From VAZQ01 sp963835165 (GTDB lineage Bacteria > Pseudomonadota > Alphaproteobacteria > Rhizobiales > Xanthobacteraceae), in assembly GCA_963835165.1 (NCBI GenBank), contig CAWIGD010000037.1, forward strand, positions 274,348-338,347: a stretch of DNA of 64,000 nt, in the 5' to 3' direction. Position numbers and translations under genes: made by a program. This document shows, piece by piece, positions 17,150-26,187 of the stretch (positions are counted from its first letter, which is position 1; each line of letters starts with the position of its first letter). The notes under the pieces are model-generated. The model saw only the letters and a list, made by a program, of their open reading frames with translations. It searched no databases and was not told the DNA's origin.

Positions 17150-18418
17150 TCATGGCCCGGCGCTGCTGCACCATCGCCTGATGACATCCTGGATGATTCC
17201 GACCATAAGCGGCAGGTCATCGAGGTAATAATGTTCATCCGCACGATGCGGATTGAAGCCTCTACCTGGTCCGTAGAGCACGCAGGGAATGCCCCGCGCG
17301 ACAAAGTGTCGAAGGTCGGAGACGCCGGTGGACGGTCCAAAGCTGATCCGTTCCATGCCGCACGCTGCCGCCGCCGTCTAAATCACCGCCTCCAATTCGC
17401 GGCTTGCCGAAGCAACTGGTTCGCACGCAAAAAAGCCCTCCCAGCGAAGCCGTGGCTGCCCGATGCGTCTTTGTCCGGCAAAGTCGTGCGCAATGACTTC
17501 GATCCGCTGCCGCAACTCCTGCAGGGTATGCGGAGGAGTAAATGTCAGGTAGCAGATGGCCCCTGCGCGGTCGGGCACCGTCAATTGCCGGCCTTCGGCA
17601 TTGAACGACTGGGTGACGAATTGGTTCGGGCTCGGATATTGAGTCCATGGCGCAGCACGCGCATCGTTGAGCGCGAAAATTGACGACCGCAGCTCGAGCA
17701 GAAGCTCGCTCAGCATTTCGGCCGCATTGATGCCCATATGAGAAACGCTGACCGATGCCGGCCGGCCAGGCATCTCGATGGCAAACTGCATGCTACCAAC
17801 GTGCTGGTTGATGCCCCAGTCGCGCCGCGTCCCGTCAAGGATTATGGCGGCGTCGGCAGTGAATCCATTCGATAAGCACAGCAGGGAACCGTTGCCGGTC
17901 GATTCGTCTTCCAACACGAACTGTACAATCAGATCGCCCTGAGGGCGGATGACCTTGCTTGCAGCTAATTCAAGAACGGCAAGCCCAATTGCCACGCCAG
18001 CTTTATCATCCATCGCGCCCCGGCCGTAAATTATGCGGCGCGCCTCATCGACTTGTCCGCCAAAGGCAGGACGGGTCCACTCCTCCAGATTGCCAGCCGG
18101 CACGATGTCCAGGTGGCAGTTCAATATCAGCGATCGGCCATGCCTGCTTCCCGGAACGCGGGCGACGAGATTTTTGCGGTTTGGTACTTCGCTGAATGGA
18201 GGCTGGGCGTCCGGCAACTGCTTGAGCGCCGGCGCTGATATTGGCACCTCATGTAGTTCGATTCCCAAGGATGAAATGCGTTCTGCCACCATTTCAACAA
18301 CCGCATGTTCTTTTTCAAAAACGCTCGGAAAACGAATGAGGCGCGCTAGAAGCTGGTGCCAGCCTTGAACTAGCTCGTCGTCGAAATTTATGATGCCTGG
18401 ACCAGATCTTGTGGACAA
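17150..18418 (-). pseudogene. M20-family metallopeptidase/deacylase with internal amber codon
   Basis: The frame from 18418 shows the di-zinc enzyme layout of ArgE/DapE/CPG2 proteins: NCHLDIVPAG (H-x-D), YGRGAMDDKAG (bridging Asp), VLEDESTGNG (catalytic Glu) and the dimerisation domain. A TAG at 17378-17380 ends it after 346 codons. The same frame continues without further stops through FGPSTGVSDLRHFVARGIP and NPHRADEHYYLDD, which contains the last His ligand, to 17150. The single nonsense codon therefore removes an essential metal ligand. Such enzymes hydrolyse amide bonds; an N-deacylase role for an amino-sugar or amino-acid decoration is an inference from the neighbourhood. A paralogous fragment is at 7383-7622. 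Confidence 0.8.
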
Positions 18419-18866
18419 TCAACTCCTCGCCTGCGTCCTTCGAGCTTTGAGCGCGCCGATTTTGTCTGTTTGGGCGGCCTGCGGTCATTCAGGCAACCAC
18501 TCCAATCAACATGGGCATTTGGAGAATCTAGGCACAGGTCGAGGTCGGCACCTCGAGCGCTATAGACCTATCTGAACCTCTAGAAACGCAAATATATGCA
18601 ACTGAACAATTCGGATCCAGTTGATTTTTTGGAAAGTGCGCCGACAGCCGAGGCGTCGCACTTTTCTGCTCTAGGGTTGAACCCCAAAGCTCTCTCTTTG
18701 AAGCGCTATTCTCGGTGGCGGGTCCATCGGCGGCTGTCACGATTTCTGCCCGGCGCAACCAAGAGATTGGCTGCCAAGATAGCCCCGAGGTCTTTCTCCT
18801 AGTGAGCGACGGATGCGCGCGGAAACTCATGATGGCCCGGACCACAATTGCTCCACTTCAGAGGCC
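18419..18866. other. intergenic region with no recognisable gene
   Basis: About 450 bp between the M20 gene and the next IS. No frame shows a family I recognise, and short frames on both strands lack ribosome sites. It is likely promoter plus degraded sequence ahead of the M20 gene, which is transcribed leftward from 18418. Confidence 0.3.
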
Positions 18867-18869
18867 TAA

Positions 18870-19811
18870 GAGCCGATCCGGGAAGTTCTTGAGTCTGATG
18901 AATCGGATGTGATTCCTTGTTGGGCGCTTGATTCTCTGGAGAGCGCCCGATGTGGAAGCCCGAACAGCGCCTTGTCGCGGACCGCAGTGGCTTACGTTAC
19001 CCGAGCGATCTGACCGATACCGAATGGGCGATCGTGGAGCCCATGATCCCGCCTGCCCGCCATGGTGGGCGCAAACGATCGGTCAGCGTGCGCGAGGTGC
19101 TGAACGGGATTTTCTACGTCCTATGGACAGGGTGTCAGTGGAAGGCGTTGCCCAAAGACCTGCCGCCGAAGAGTACGGTGCACGATTATCTGGAACTGTG
19201 GAACTGGGACGGCACGTTGGAGCGCATCCACCACACGCTCTACGTGGCGGTGCGCGAGCAGGCGGGACGTGAAGCAAGTCCGACGGTGGCGATCATCGAC
19301 ACGCAGACCGCCAAGGGTGCTCAAAAAGGGGGTCTTGGCTCGATCCTTCAGGCTACGACGCGGGCAAGAAGATCAAAGGTCGCAAGCGGCACATCCTGGT
19401 CGATACGCTGGGTCTCTTGTTGAACGTCGTTGTTCATCCGGCCGACGTTCAGGACCGTGATGGAGCATTCCATCTTTTGCGCCGGGCGCGCCGACTGTTC
19501 CCGTTCATCAAGCGCATTTTCGCCGATGGCGGATATGCCGGAGACAAGATGGCGCTCGTCGTGTGGCGCACCGGGGCATGGAAGTTGGAAATCGTGAAGC
19601 GATCCCATGCTGCCGGATTCGAAGTCTTGCCCAAGCGATGGATCGTCGAAAGGACATTCGCCTGGATCAGTCGCAATCGCCGCTTGGCGCGCGACTTCGA
19701 ACGTTATGCCACGACCGTCACTGCCTTCATCCGCCTCGCCATGATCCGCATCATGCTAAGGCGACTTGCTGCAAACGCCTCGTCATGAATCCAATCTTTT
19801 CGGATGGGCTC
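18870..19811 (+). mobile_element. IS5-family (ISL2/IS427-like) insertion sequence, complete
   Basis: The element is 942 bp, with ends GAGCCGATCCGGGAA on the left and the complement of GAGCCCATCCGAAAA on the right, flanked by direct TAA repeats (18867-18869 and 19812-19814). A three-base duplication fits the ISL2 subgroup of IS5. It carries one transposase frame set on the plus strand. It is unrelated in sequence to the IS5 element at 5.2-6.3 kb. Confidence 0.8.
18950..19788 (+). pseudogene. IS5-family transposase, frameshifted near 19340
   Basis: The first frame begins MWKPEQRLVADRSGLRYPSD and carries the DUF4096-type N-terminus (SDLTDTEWAIVEPMIPPAR) and the first catalytic Asp (VAIIDTQTAKG). 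A single-base shift near 19330-19345 passes into SGYDAGKKIKGRKRHILVDT, then FADGGYAGDKMAL (second Asp) and RWIVERTFAWISRNRRLARD (Glu). All three DDE residues are present, so only the shift stands between this copy and an intact transposase. Some IS5 groups do use two frames. Confidence 0.82.
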
Positions 19812-19959
19812 TAATACTATTGATGCAGCTCTCACGTTCATCGATCTTGGAAGCCATCTTGTACCGCTCGGCCGGGCCATACATTTGGCACTACCTTCAA
19901 ACTCATTTCAATCTCTGGACCTTAATTCATGTTTTTTTGGACCTGGCCATTCGGGGACG

Positions 19960-20175
19960 GCTACCTCCCCGCTCGCCAGTTTGCTCCAGCTCCAGCCGGT
20001 TCAGGGTCTACTTGCCGGCAGCCTCAATCCTGCCCGCCAGCTGCCGAAGTTGGTCGCGGTCGTTGAGATCCTCATGGCCAGGCAATCCCGAACACCAGCT
20101 GGCCGGCCAGGGATCTCATGCTGGATCAGTTCCTCGCGCCACTCGTCGTGAAAACAGGCCGCCCACGACCGATGC
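19960..20175 (-). pseudogene. IS1380-family transposase remnant
   Basis: Reading leftward, fragments in two frames give ELIQHEIP, AGQLVFGIA, HEDLNDRDQLRQLAG and, after a TAG, TLNRLELEQTG. These match, from memory, the conserved central block of IS1380 transposases (LIQHE...QRVFGIALGYEDLNDHDQLR...STLNRLE). No ends or further domains are found, so this is an old remnant within the 19.8-20.3 kb gap. Confidence 0.55.
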
Positions 20176-20299
20176 CTGCCTGAGCCATCTCGATCAGAAG
20201 GCACCTGTATCGATATAATTGTGTGCGCATAAATTCCGTGTTATCGACCGATCAACTCGGAAGCGGCATTTTCTGCGCGGGCAAGCTCGGGGAACGAAA

Positions 20300-21328
20300 A
20301 TGGACTCACATTCTTCCGCTCCGGCACAAGTATCAGCCTCAGGCTACTCATCGAGATATTTGTTCAGATTAGTTCAGATCGGGATCGGGGTCGCGCTGAT
20401 CGCAATTCTCCTCTACCGCGAAAGTATCGATGTGCACGCCTTGACCGGCTTGCGGATGCAGCCGTGGACGGTGGCCGCGGCAGCAGTGCTCATACTTTTG
20501 ACGTTGCCTATCGCGACCTTGCGCTGGGCGATTGTCCTGGAGACTCTCGGCGTTGCGCTACCTCGAATTCGGCTCTTTCATATCGTATGCATCGCGACAG
20601 CATTCAATCAGCTTCTGTTCGGCCCGACGAGCGGCGATGCGGTTCGTGGCGTTTATGTATGGCGCATATTGCGTCGAAGCAGCGGCCGGATTGCGCTCTC
20701 GATAATTGTCGATCGCGGCCTCGGCGCGCTGGCGTTGATTGCGGTGGCAGCCGTTCTCATTCTCCTGCGTTGGGACCGCATGCAGGAGGTGCCGCAGCTG
20801 ATGGTCCTTGTATTATCGGTCATGGCCAGTCTTGTTGTCGGCCTTATTGGTGGCATTGCGCTGCTTGCAGCGCCCTCCTTGCTCTTTCGGTCGCGCTCGC
20901 TCTTTCATGGCTATCCGCGTATCAAACAATTCTTGGATCAAGCTCAAGGCGTATTCATGGCCTTTCGGCGAAAGCCCTTTGCTCTCGCAGCGGCGTTCGG
21001 TCTCTCCGTGCTGGGTCAAGCCGCAACGTTGCTCGCGCTCGTGCTCATCGCGTCCAATCTCCACATCGGACCGCTCCCCGCGCTCGACTATCTCGTGTCG
21101 GCGACGCTGGCTTTGATCGCCAACATGCTTCCCTTCACCCCCGGCGGCCTTGGCGTGGGCGAAGCTGCATTCGATCAGCTCTGCCGCTGGCTCGAGCCGT
21201 CACCGAGCGGTGCTCCGTATGCGAACATCTTTTTCGCATTCAGGGCGGTGTCCATGCTCGTTCTGCTGGTTGGGATTGCATCGTTTGTCCTTCTCCGAAG
21301 CGAATTTCGATCCGCCGGCAAATTTTGA
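20300..21328 (+). CDS. lysylphosphatidylglycerol synthase TM-domain / flippase-like membrane protein
   Basis: The product has 342 residues from the ATG at 20300, which is preceded by CGGGGAACGAAA; the frame is open to 20219 but without a good site. It has about seven to eight hydrophobic helices, e.g. LVQIGIGVALIAILLY and WTVAAAAVLILLTLPIATL. Conserved segments include FNQLLFGPTSGDAVRGVYVW, SIIVDRGLGALALI and NMLPFTPGGLGVGEAAFDQL, typical of the LPG_synthase_TM (UPF0104) family. Stand-alone members often sit with glycan genes and may flip lipids or lipid-linked sugars. The gene is intact. An IS21 remnant follows. Confidence 0.8.
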   Translation: MDSHSSAPAQVSASGYSSRYLFRLVQIGIGVALIAILLYRESIDVHALTGLRMQPWTVAAAAVLILLTLPIATLRWAIVLETLGVALPRIRLFHIVCIATAFNQLLFGPTSGDAVRGVYVWRILRRSSGRIALSIIVDRGLGALALIAVAAVLILLRWDRMQEVPQLMVLVLSVMASLVVGLIGGIALLAAPSLLFRSRSLFHGYPRIKQFLDQAQGVFMAFRRKPFALAAAFGLSVLGQAATLLALVLIASNLHIGPLPALDYLVSATLALIANMLPFTPGGLGVGEAAFDQLCRWLEPSPSGAPYANIFFAFRAVSMLVLLVGIASFVLLRSEFRSAGKF

Positions 21329-21439
21329 TAGTCGATGCGTCGCGGACATCCTTGCATTGACGAGACGCCTGACCCCCGCTCTGCTCTTTGACGTCGGCAG
21401 TCCAGAATCCTTTCCATTTGATCATGAGACCGCCGGCAG

Positions 21440-21655
21440 CATTGTCTACAACCGGGCGCTGATCGACTTCGCCTGGCATTACGGGTACCAGTCGAAGGCC
21501 TGCCGTCCGGGCATAGGGCAAAGTCGAGCGTCCCTACCGCTATATCCGCGAGGACTTCTTCCTCGCGTTCCTCGCGCGCTCCTTCCGCAACCTCGATGGT
21601 ATAAACGCGCAGCTGCGGCAATGGCTCGATACCGTAGCCAATCCACGCCTGCACC
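21440..21655 (+). pseudogene. IS21-family transposase (IstA) remnant
   Basis: Fragments in neighbouring frames read YNRALIDFAWHYGYQSKACR, GKVERPYRYIREDFFLA and FRNLDGINAQLRQWLDTVAN. This is the C-terminal half of the IstA catalytic core, including the Glu region (GKVER). No IstB or terminal repeat follows. The remnant abuts an unrelated hypothetical on the other strand near 21.66 kb. Confidence 0.65.
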
Positions 21656-21723
21656 ACCACCCATTGGGCTTCATCAGACCTGGTTGGATACAGATGATGT
21701 CAGTCCATTTCTCTTTCGCCGAG

Positions 21724-22017
21724 CTATCCGCCGCTCAACGGGATCTGGCCGTGCGGTGGAACGACCTTTGAGCAGATGTCGGCGATCAGGGCGCGGCGCG
21801 ACGTTTCGCTGAAGCCCTGGCTTGCCGGCGCATCCAAAAGATACACCTCCAGATGCCCGTCGCTCTCGCCCTCCCAAGCGGCGCGGCGCGGGTGATCGGA
21901 CAGCACTAGCCCGTTCGGGCCGCTGCAATCCATGTCGATTAGCCGGAAGGTGGGGTTCCAAGGCTCACCGGCGCGGCAGACAACGGCGACAATCACCGGT
22001 ATTTGATTGCCTCGCAC
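21724..22017 (-). CDS. hypothetical protein, start uncertain, downstream of radical SAM gene
   Basis: The 97-residue frame from a GTG at 22017 (MRGNQIPVIVAVVCRAGEPW, WNPTFRLIDMDCSGPNGLVL, ending VVPPHGQIPLSGG) has a coherent, well-folded-looking composition. The same frame is open a further 18 codons upstream (GGHLFYGPFQ) to the stop of the radical SAM gene at 22075. No usual start codon lies in that extension, so a start may have been lost or the ends may be frameshifted. The protein is likely co-transcribed with the radical SAM genes. I do not recognise the family. Confidence 0.45.
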   Translation of the reverse strand: MRGNQIPVIVAVVCRAGEPWNPTFRLIDMDCSGPNGLVLSDHPRRAAWEGESDGHLEVYLLDAPASQGFSETSRRALIADICSKVVPPHGQIPLSGG

Positions 22018-22074
22018 TTTGACCTTTTCGATCTGGAACGGACCGTAGAACAGGTGGCCTCCGATCTTGAGAAC

Positions 22075-23102
22075 TCATCTCGCCGGACTATTTTCCACTG
22101 TGGCCTGGAAATCCTCGTGAATATCGAGGCCTTTGCTCTGACGCACGGCCTCCGCGTTCTTGACTACCTTCCAATAATTGTGGGTCCAGGAGCGATATTT
22201 CCAATCGGGACAGCCGTGGCACAGCGGAATGTCGTTGCCTTTGCCGGCCAAGTGCTTCTCGCGATAGAATTGGAATCCTCGGCCGCGCCAGATGTCGCGG
22301 ATCGATTCGGTAGCCACATTACCCATGCGGGTATTGGCCGAGATGTCGTAGCCGCAAACCATCACATTGCCGCGGCTGTCGATATTGAGCCGCTCGAAGA
22401 TGAACGGGCACGGCACGTCGCCGGCTTCGAGATAGGCGGTCGGGTCGGCCGATCGTTCGCCGTCCAGGGTGGTGTTCGTGCCCCAGGTTAGGAACTTGCG
22501 CTTGATGATGTAGTCCAGGCCCCTGCCCGCGACCCAGAAGCGCTCGACCGCATCGACATCGATCCCCTTCTGCGCGACCGCCGAGCAGATGAGCTTTGAG
22601 CTGCTGTTCAATTCCTTGCGCATCCGAATCATGCGCTCGACGTTGGCCACCAACTCGTCCCAGTCGAGACCTTCGCGCACGACCGCATAGGCTTCCGGAT
22701 CGCACGCGTCCACCGAGAACTCAATCATATCAACGCCAGCTTCGAGCAGGGCGTACGAATTCTTGTCGGTGAACTTGGAACCGTTTGTGATCAGCCCGAT
22801 CTTGCAGCCGACCGCCTTGGCGTAAACGAGGAGCTCGGTGGCGCGGGGATGCAGCATGGGTTCGCCGCCCCCGGAGATGCGAAGGTAGGCGCCGAAAGGT
22901 CCGACTCGTCCGCAATCTTCTTGAAGATGGCTTCCGACATATAGGGCGCGTCACGATACTCCTTGCGAATGTTGGAGTTCGTGTAGGGACAATGCGGGCA
23001 AAGCGCGTTGCACGGATAGGCAAACGACAAGACCAACATCATAGGGTATTCGGCCGCCTGCGGCCGCAACCCATACTCTTCCTGGGTATGAACTTGCGAC
23101 AT
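22075..23102 (-). pseudogene. radical SAM/SPASM protein, frameshifted near 22885
   Basis: The ATG at 23102 starts MSQVHTQEEYGLRPQ. The cluster motif is CNALCPHC (CxxxCxxC) at about residues 32-39. A one-base shift near 22885 is needed to reach the SAM-binding stretch LRISGGGEPMLHPRATELL, then GLITNGSKFTDKN. Near the end, VPCPFIFERLNIDSRGNVMV and CHGCPDW are SPASM-type auxiliary cluster cysteines. Radical SAM enzymes of this kind carry out dehydrogenation, epimerisation or dehydration on peptides or sugars. It lies 34 bp after a second, different radical SAM/SPASM gene, and both are upstream of nothing but a small hypothetical, so the two probably act together. If the shift is a sequencing error the enzyme is intact. 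Confidence 0.78.
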
Positions 23103-23136
23103 TCGAGGGGCCCTAATGCTGCAGCGAGCGCATCGC

Positions 23137-24166
23137 CTATACAGCTTCTTTCTGTTGCTCGTCGTAGTACCAGAACGGCCGGGTACCTTCGACTTGTTCG
23201 TCCTGGTATTCCGCGCCGGCAACCTGCCAATCCCCGCAGCCCTTACAGATCTTCGGAATATCGTTCCAGCGATGCTCGCGGTGTGGTTTGCGCAGCCGTT
23301 CGTTCAGGCGCTGCCATGCCTCCTTAACGGTGATCTCCTTGACATTGCCGACCGTGAACATGCCCGCATAGTCGACGGCGCAGGTGACCACCTTGCCGTC
23401 CTGATGAATCGCCATCGTGTTATTGCCCCACGGGCAAGCAATGCGGAACTCCGAATCATGAGTGATCGTCTCGGTTCGAACGGAGCCAGTTGCGGTCCAT
23501 TCCAACATCGGGCGCACTTTCACTTCGGCACCGCGCTCGTTCCAATACTTGCGATACGCGCTAACCTCATGCGCGTTTTCCTTCATGACTGAAAATTGCG
23601 CGATAATCGCCGGATATTGCTGGCCACGCCGCGCGCGTTCGTGCAGCAGGCGCTCGACGGCCGGGTAGACCACCTCCCACTTGCCCTTCACGCGTATCTT
23701 CTCGAAGGTCTCCTTCGACAAGCCGTCGAGAACTCAAGATAAAGCGCTTGAGCGGCGAATTCAGGATGCGATCAATATTGTCCCACCGCTCGAGCAGCAT
23801 TCCGTTCGAGTTGAGCACGAGATTCTTGCAGCCAACCCTGTCGGCATAGTCGAGCCTGTCCCACAACTCGTTCTGATATCCCATGATGAGGGCCTCACCA
23901 TAGAAGGTGGGCCAAATCTCGCACATGGGATGTTCACGACCGACCTCCTCCACGATCTTGTCCCAGAGAGACCTCTCCATATGGCGCTTGACGCGCTTGA
24001 GCTCGCGATGACTACAATGGATGCACTCCATATTGCATATCGAGGTGTTCTCGATCACCATCTGAGGGGGAAACGGGTGATCCTTCAATCGGCCTTCAAT
24101 CTCAAGTAGGTCGCGCCGGCGCTGCTCGTTGTCCAGGTGCTTTTCGCGTAATGCAAAATCGGCCAT
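23137..24166 (-). pseudogene. radical SAM/SPASM protein, frameshifted near 23737
   Basis: The ATG at 24166 is preceded by a GGAAAGAA ribosome site. The cluster motif is CNMECIHC at about residues 38-45, followed by EIWPTFYGEALIMGYQNELW and NLVLNSNGMLLERWDNI. Near 23737 a shift leads to LSKETFEKIRVKGKWEVVYP and then the SPASM part: ACPWGNNTMAIHQDGKVV, TCAVDYAGMFTVGN, CKGCGDWQ. The pattern of SPASM cysteines is complete. It precedes the other radical SAM gene in the same direction and follows the DegT aminotransferase by 165 bp, which places both in the sugar block. Confidence 0.78.
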
Positions 24167-24331
24167 CAGGTTTCTTTCCGGAATTTCGATTTCGCTAGGT
24201 TCTTTCCTACACGCGATTACGGGCGTGCCCGCGGGAGCCACGTGCTTAAACCGCCCGCCGTCGTGTGCATTGGGATAGCAGCCCCCCGCCCGTTCTCTAT
24301 TAGTTCTTATAGCGCATTGCAGCACTGGTGG

Positions 24332-25486
24332 CTAGCCCCCCGACAATAGAATCTCCCGAAGTTGAGCGACGACATGATCCACATCGTCGGTGTTCATTCC
24401 TGGGTAGAACGGCAGCGAGATGGCCTGCTGGCCCAGCGTCTCGGCCGTGGGGAACTGCCCCTCGTGATGGGGGCCTGTCGTTCGAAAGTAGCTCATGAGA
24501 TGGACCGGCCGATAGTTCACGACCACCTCGATGCCACGCCCTTGAAGTTCCGCAATCACGGCATCGCGCCGGTTGTCCAAAATCATCAGCGCAAAGACAT
24601 GGTGGGCGTGAATGCAGTCCTCGCCTGCGCTCAAAGTCAGAAGCCTGATGCCGGGAAGATTTCTAAGTTGCTCCTCGTAGAGGGTCGCCAACATCTGACG
24701 TTCGGCTAGTTTTCGATCGAGGCGGTCAAATTGCGGAAGCAGGATGGCTGCCTCGATGTTGCTCATGTTGTATTTCCAGCCGAGAACCGTCATATCCCAA
24801 TGCTTGTAGCCCTCGCGGTGACGATCGTAGGCGGTCTTGGTCATGCCGTGCACGCGCAGCAATTTCAGCTTCTCGTAGAGCTCGGAATCGTTGGTGACGA
24901 CCGCGCCTCCTTCCCCACAGGTCAGGTTCTTGGTTGCATAAAAGCTAAAGCACGCGGTATCCGACAAAGCGCCGGGACGAACTCCGTCGCGCCGTCCCTC
25001 CACGCAATGGGCGGCGTCTTCGACGATGGCGAGGTCATGCCGTTCGGCGACTTCGCGAAGGCCGCGCATGTCGCACATGAGGCCGAACAGGTGAACGGGC
25101 AGAATGGCCTTCGTTTTGTCGGTGATCGCTGCCTCGACCTTGTCAGGATCGATATTGCCGGTTTCTGGATCGACATCCACGAAGATCGGCTTCGCGCCCG
25201 CCTCCAAGATCGACGTGGCGGTGGCTATGAATGTCATGGGAGTGGTGATGACCTCGTCGCCGGGACCGATGCCCAGTGCCAGCAACGACATGTGCATGCC
25301 GCCGGTGCAGCTCGTCACGCACAGCGCATGCTTGACGCCCAGGTAGGCCGCCAAAGACCGCTCGACCTGTTCGACATACTCTCCGGTGGTGAGGATGGGT
25401 TGCGCCAAACACTCCTTGACGAAATTGAGCTCGGCCTCGCCCAAGTCATGGCGGTAGAATGGAACCCGGCGTGGTTTACTGTTCAC
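24332..25486 (-). CDS. DegT/DnrJ/EryC1/StrS PLP-dependent sugar aminotransferase
   Basis: The product has 384 residues from a GTG. The PLP-fold core is complete: CTGGMHMSLLALGIGPGDEV, IVEDAAHCVEGRRDG and the Schiff-base lysine in FYATKNLTCGEGGAVVTND (about residue 190). These enzymes transaminate 3- or 4-keto nucleotide sugars made by SDR dehydratases such as the RmlB-like enzyme at 28807-29838. The similar C-terminal half at 12445-13008 is a damaged paralogue. A GNAT acetyltransferase lies upstream (25664-26185), consistent with an N-acetylated amino-deoxy sugar. The 177 bp upstream is non-coding. The exact sugar (perosamine-, Qui4N- or PseC-like) cannot be chosen. Confidence 0.88.
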   Translation of the reverse strand: MNSKPRRVPFYRHDLGEAELNFVKECLAQPILTTGEYVEQVERSLAAYLGVKHALCVTSCTGGMHMSLLALGIGPGDEVITTPMTFIATATSILEAGAKPIFVDVDPETGNIDPDKVEAAITDKTKAILPVHLFGLMCDMRGLREVAERHDLAIVEDAAHCVEGRRDGVRPGALSDTACFSFYATKNLTCGEGGAVVTNDSELYEKLKLLRVHGMTKTAYDRHREGYKHWDMTVLGWKYNMSNIEAAILLPQFDRLDRKLAERQMLATLYEEQLRNLPGIRLLTLSAGEDCIHAHHVFALMILDNRRDAVIAELQGRGIEVVVNYRPVHLMSYFRTTGPHHEGQFPTAETLGQQAISLPFYPGMNTDDVDHVVAQLREILLSGG

Positions 25487-25663
25487 AATTGATCAGCCCC
25501 ATCTGACGTTACAGGAAACTTCCTAATCGGATATGAAGGTAGTGTCGAGGGCGAGTGGCAAGCGTCAATGTTGGATGGCAAATCGTTTGTTGAGCACGCA
25601 CGCCGCCAGCCCCCCCGTTGCCCCAACTGCTGGGCCCGGCACGCAGAATTTTCCGCCACCCAA

Positions 25664-26185
25664 TCATTCGCTCGCGTTGCTCGCAGCGCGCAGCAAGCCC
25701 ATCCTGAGCAGGTCGACGGGCCGGCGCTGGTACAGCTGCTCGGCGTGCAGGACGCCTTCCACGTGAAACCCCGCGCGAGCGTAAATCAGGACTGCCCGCG
25801 TGTTCTCGATACGCACGGACAAGGATATCTTCCGCAAGTGTAGTGCGCCAAAGCCGGCTTCAAGACCTTTCTGGAGCACTTGGCCCCCCAAGCCCCTTCC
25901 TCGAAATTCGTTGCCTATGTACATCCACAAGTCGCCGGTGGCGTGCTGCGGATTGAGCTGGCGGTAGCCGAAATTTCCAACATGATCGTCTGCGGCCATC
26001 ACGGCGTAGACGACTTGCGAGGTGTCTGCCTTCTGGTGGGCGAACCAGGAGCGATGACTCTCGGGCGTGATTACTCGGTCGATAACAATGCCCCAGCGAA
26101 CTTCCTGGTCGGAAATCCAGCGGTAGGTCGCGTCCAGGTGTCGTTCTTCGAGTTCGACCAGCTTGATCGTCGGCACGGCAGCCAC
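25664..26185 (-). CDS. GNAT-family N-acetyltransferase
   Basis: The product has 173 residues from the GTG at 26185 (a second GTG at 26176 is possible), two bases after the asnB stop, so the genes are coupled. A much longer upstream frame exists but overlaps asnB and lacks conserved sequence. LVELEERHLDATYRWISDQE, MYIGNEFRGRGLGGQVLQKG (acetyl-CoA loop) and NTRAVLIYARAGFHVEGVL are typical of RimJ/PseH-like GNATs. It probably acylates the amino sugar made by the aminotransferase next door. Confidence 0.82.
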   Translation of the reverse strand: MAAVPTIKLVELEERHLDATYRWISDQEVRWGIVIDRVITPESHRSWFAHQKADTSQVVYAVMAADDHVGNFGYRQLNPQHATGDLWMYIGNEFRGRGLGGQVLQKGLEAGFGALHLRKISLSVRIENTRAVLIYARAGFHVEGVLHAEQLYQRRPVDLLRMGLLRAASNASE

Positions 26186-26187
26186 CG

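Noticed and set aside
17378..17380. TAG in the M20 gene as a possible recoded codon
   Set aside because: No selenocysteine- or pyrrolysine-type element is visible, and amber recoding is not known in this group; a mutation or base error is simpler.
18528..18845. 105-codon minus-strand frame between M20 and IS5
   Set aside because: No start site, no conserved motif, mixed composition; treated as non-coding.
24731..25492. 253-codon plus-strand frame
   Set aside because: Antisense to the intact aminotransferase; no motif and His/Val/Gly-rich shadow composition.
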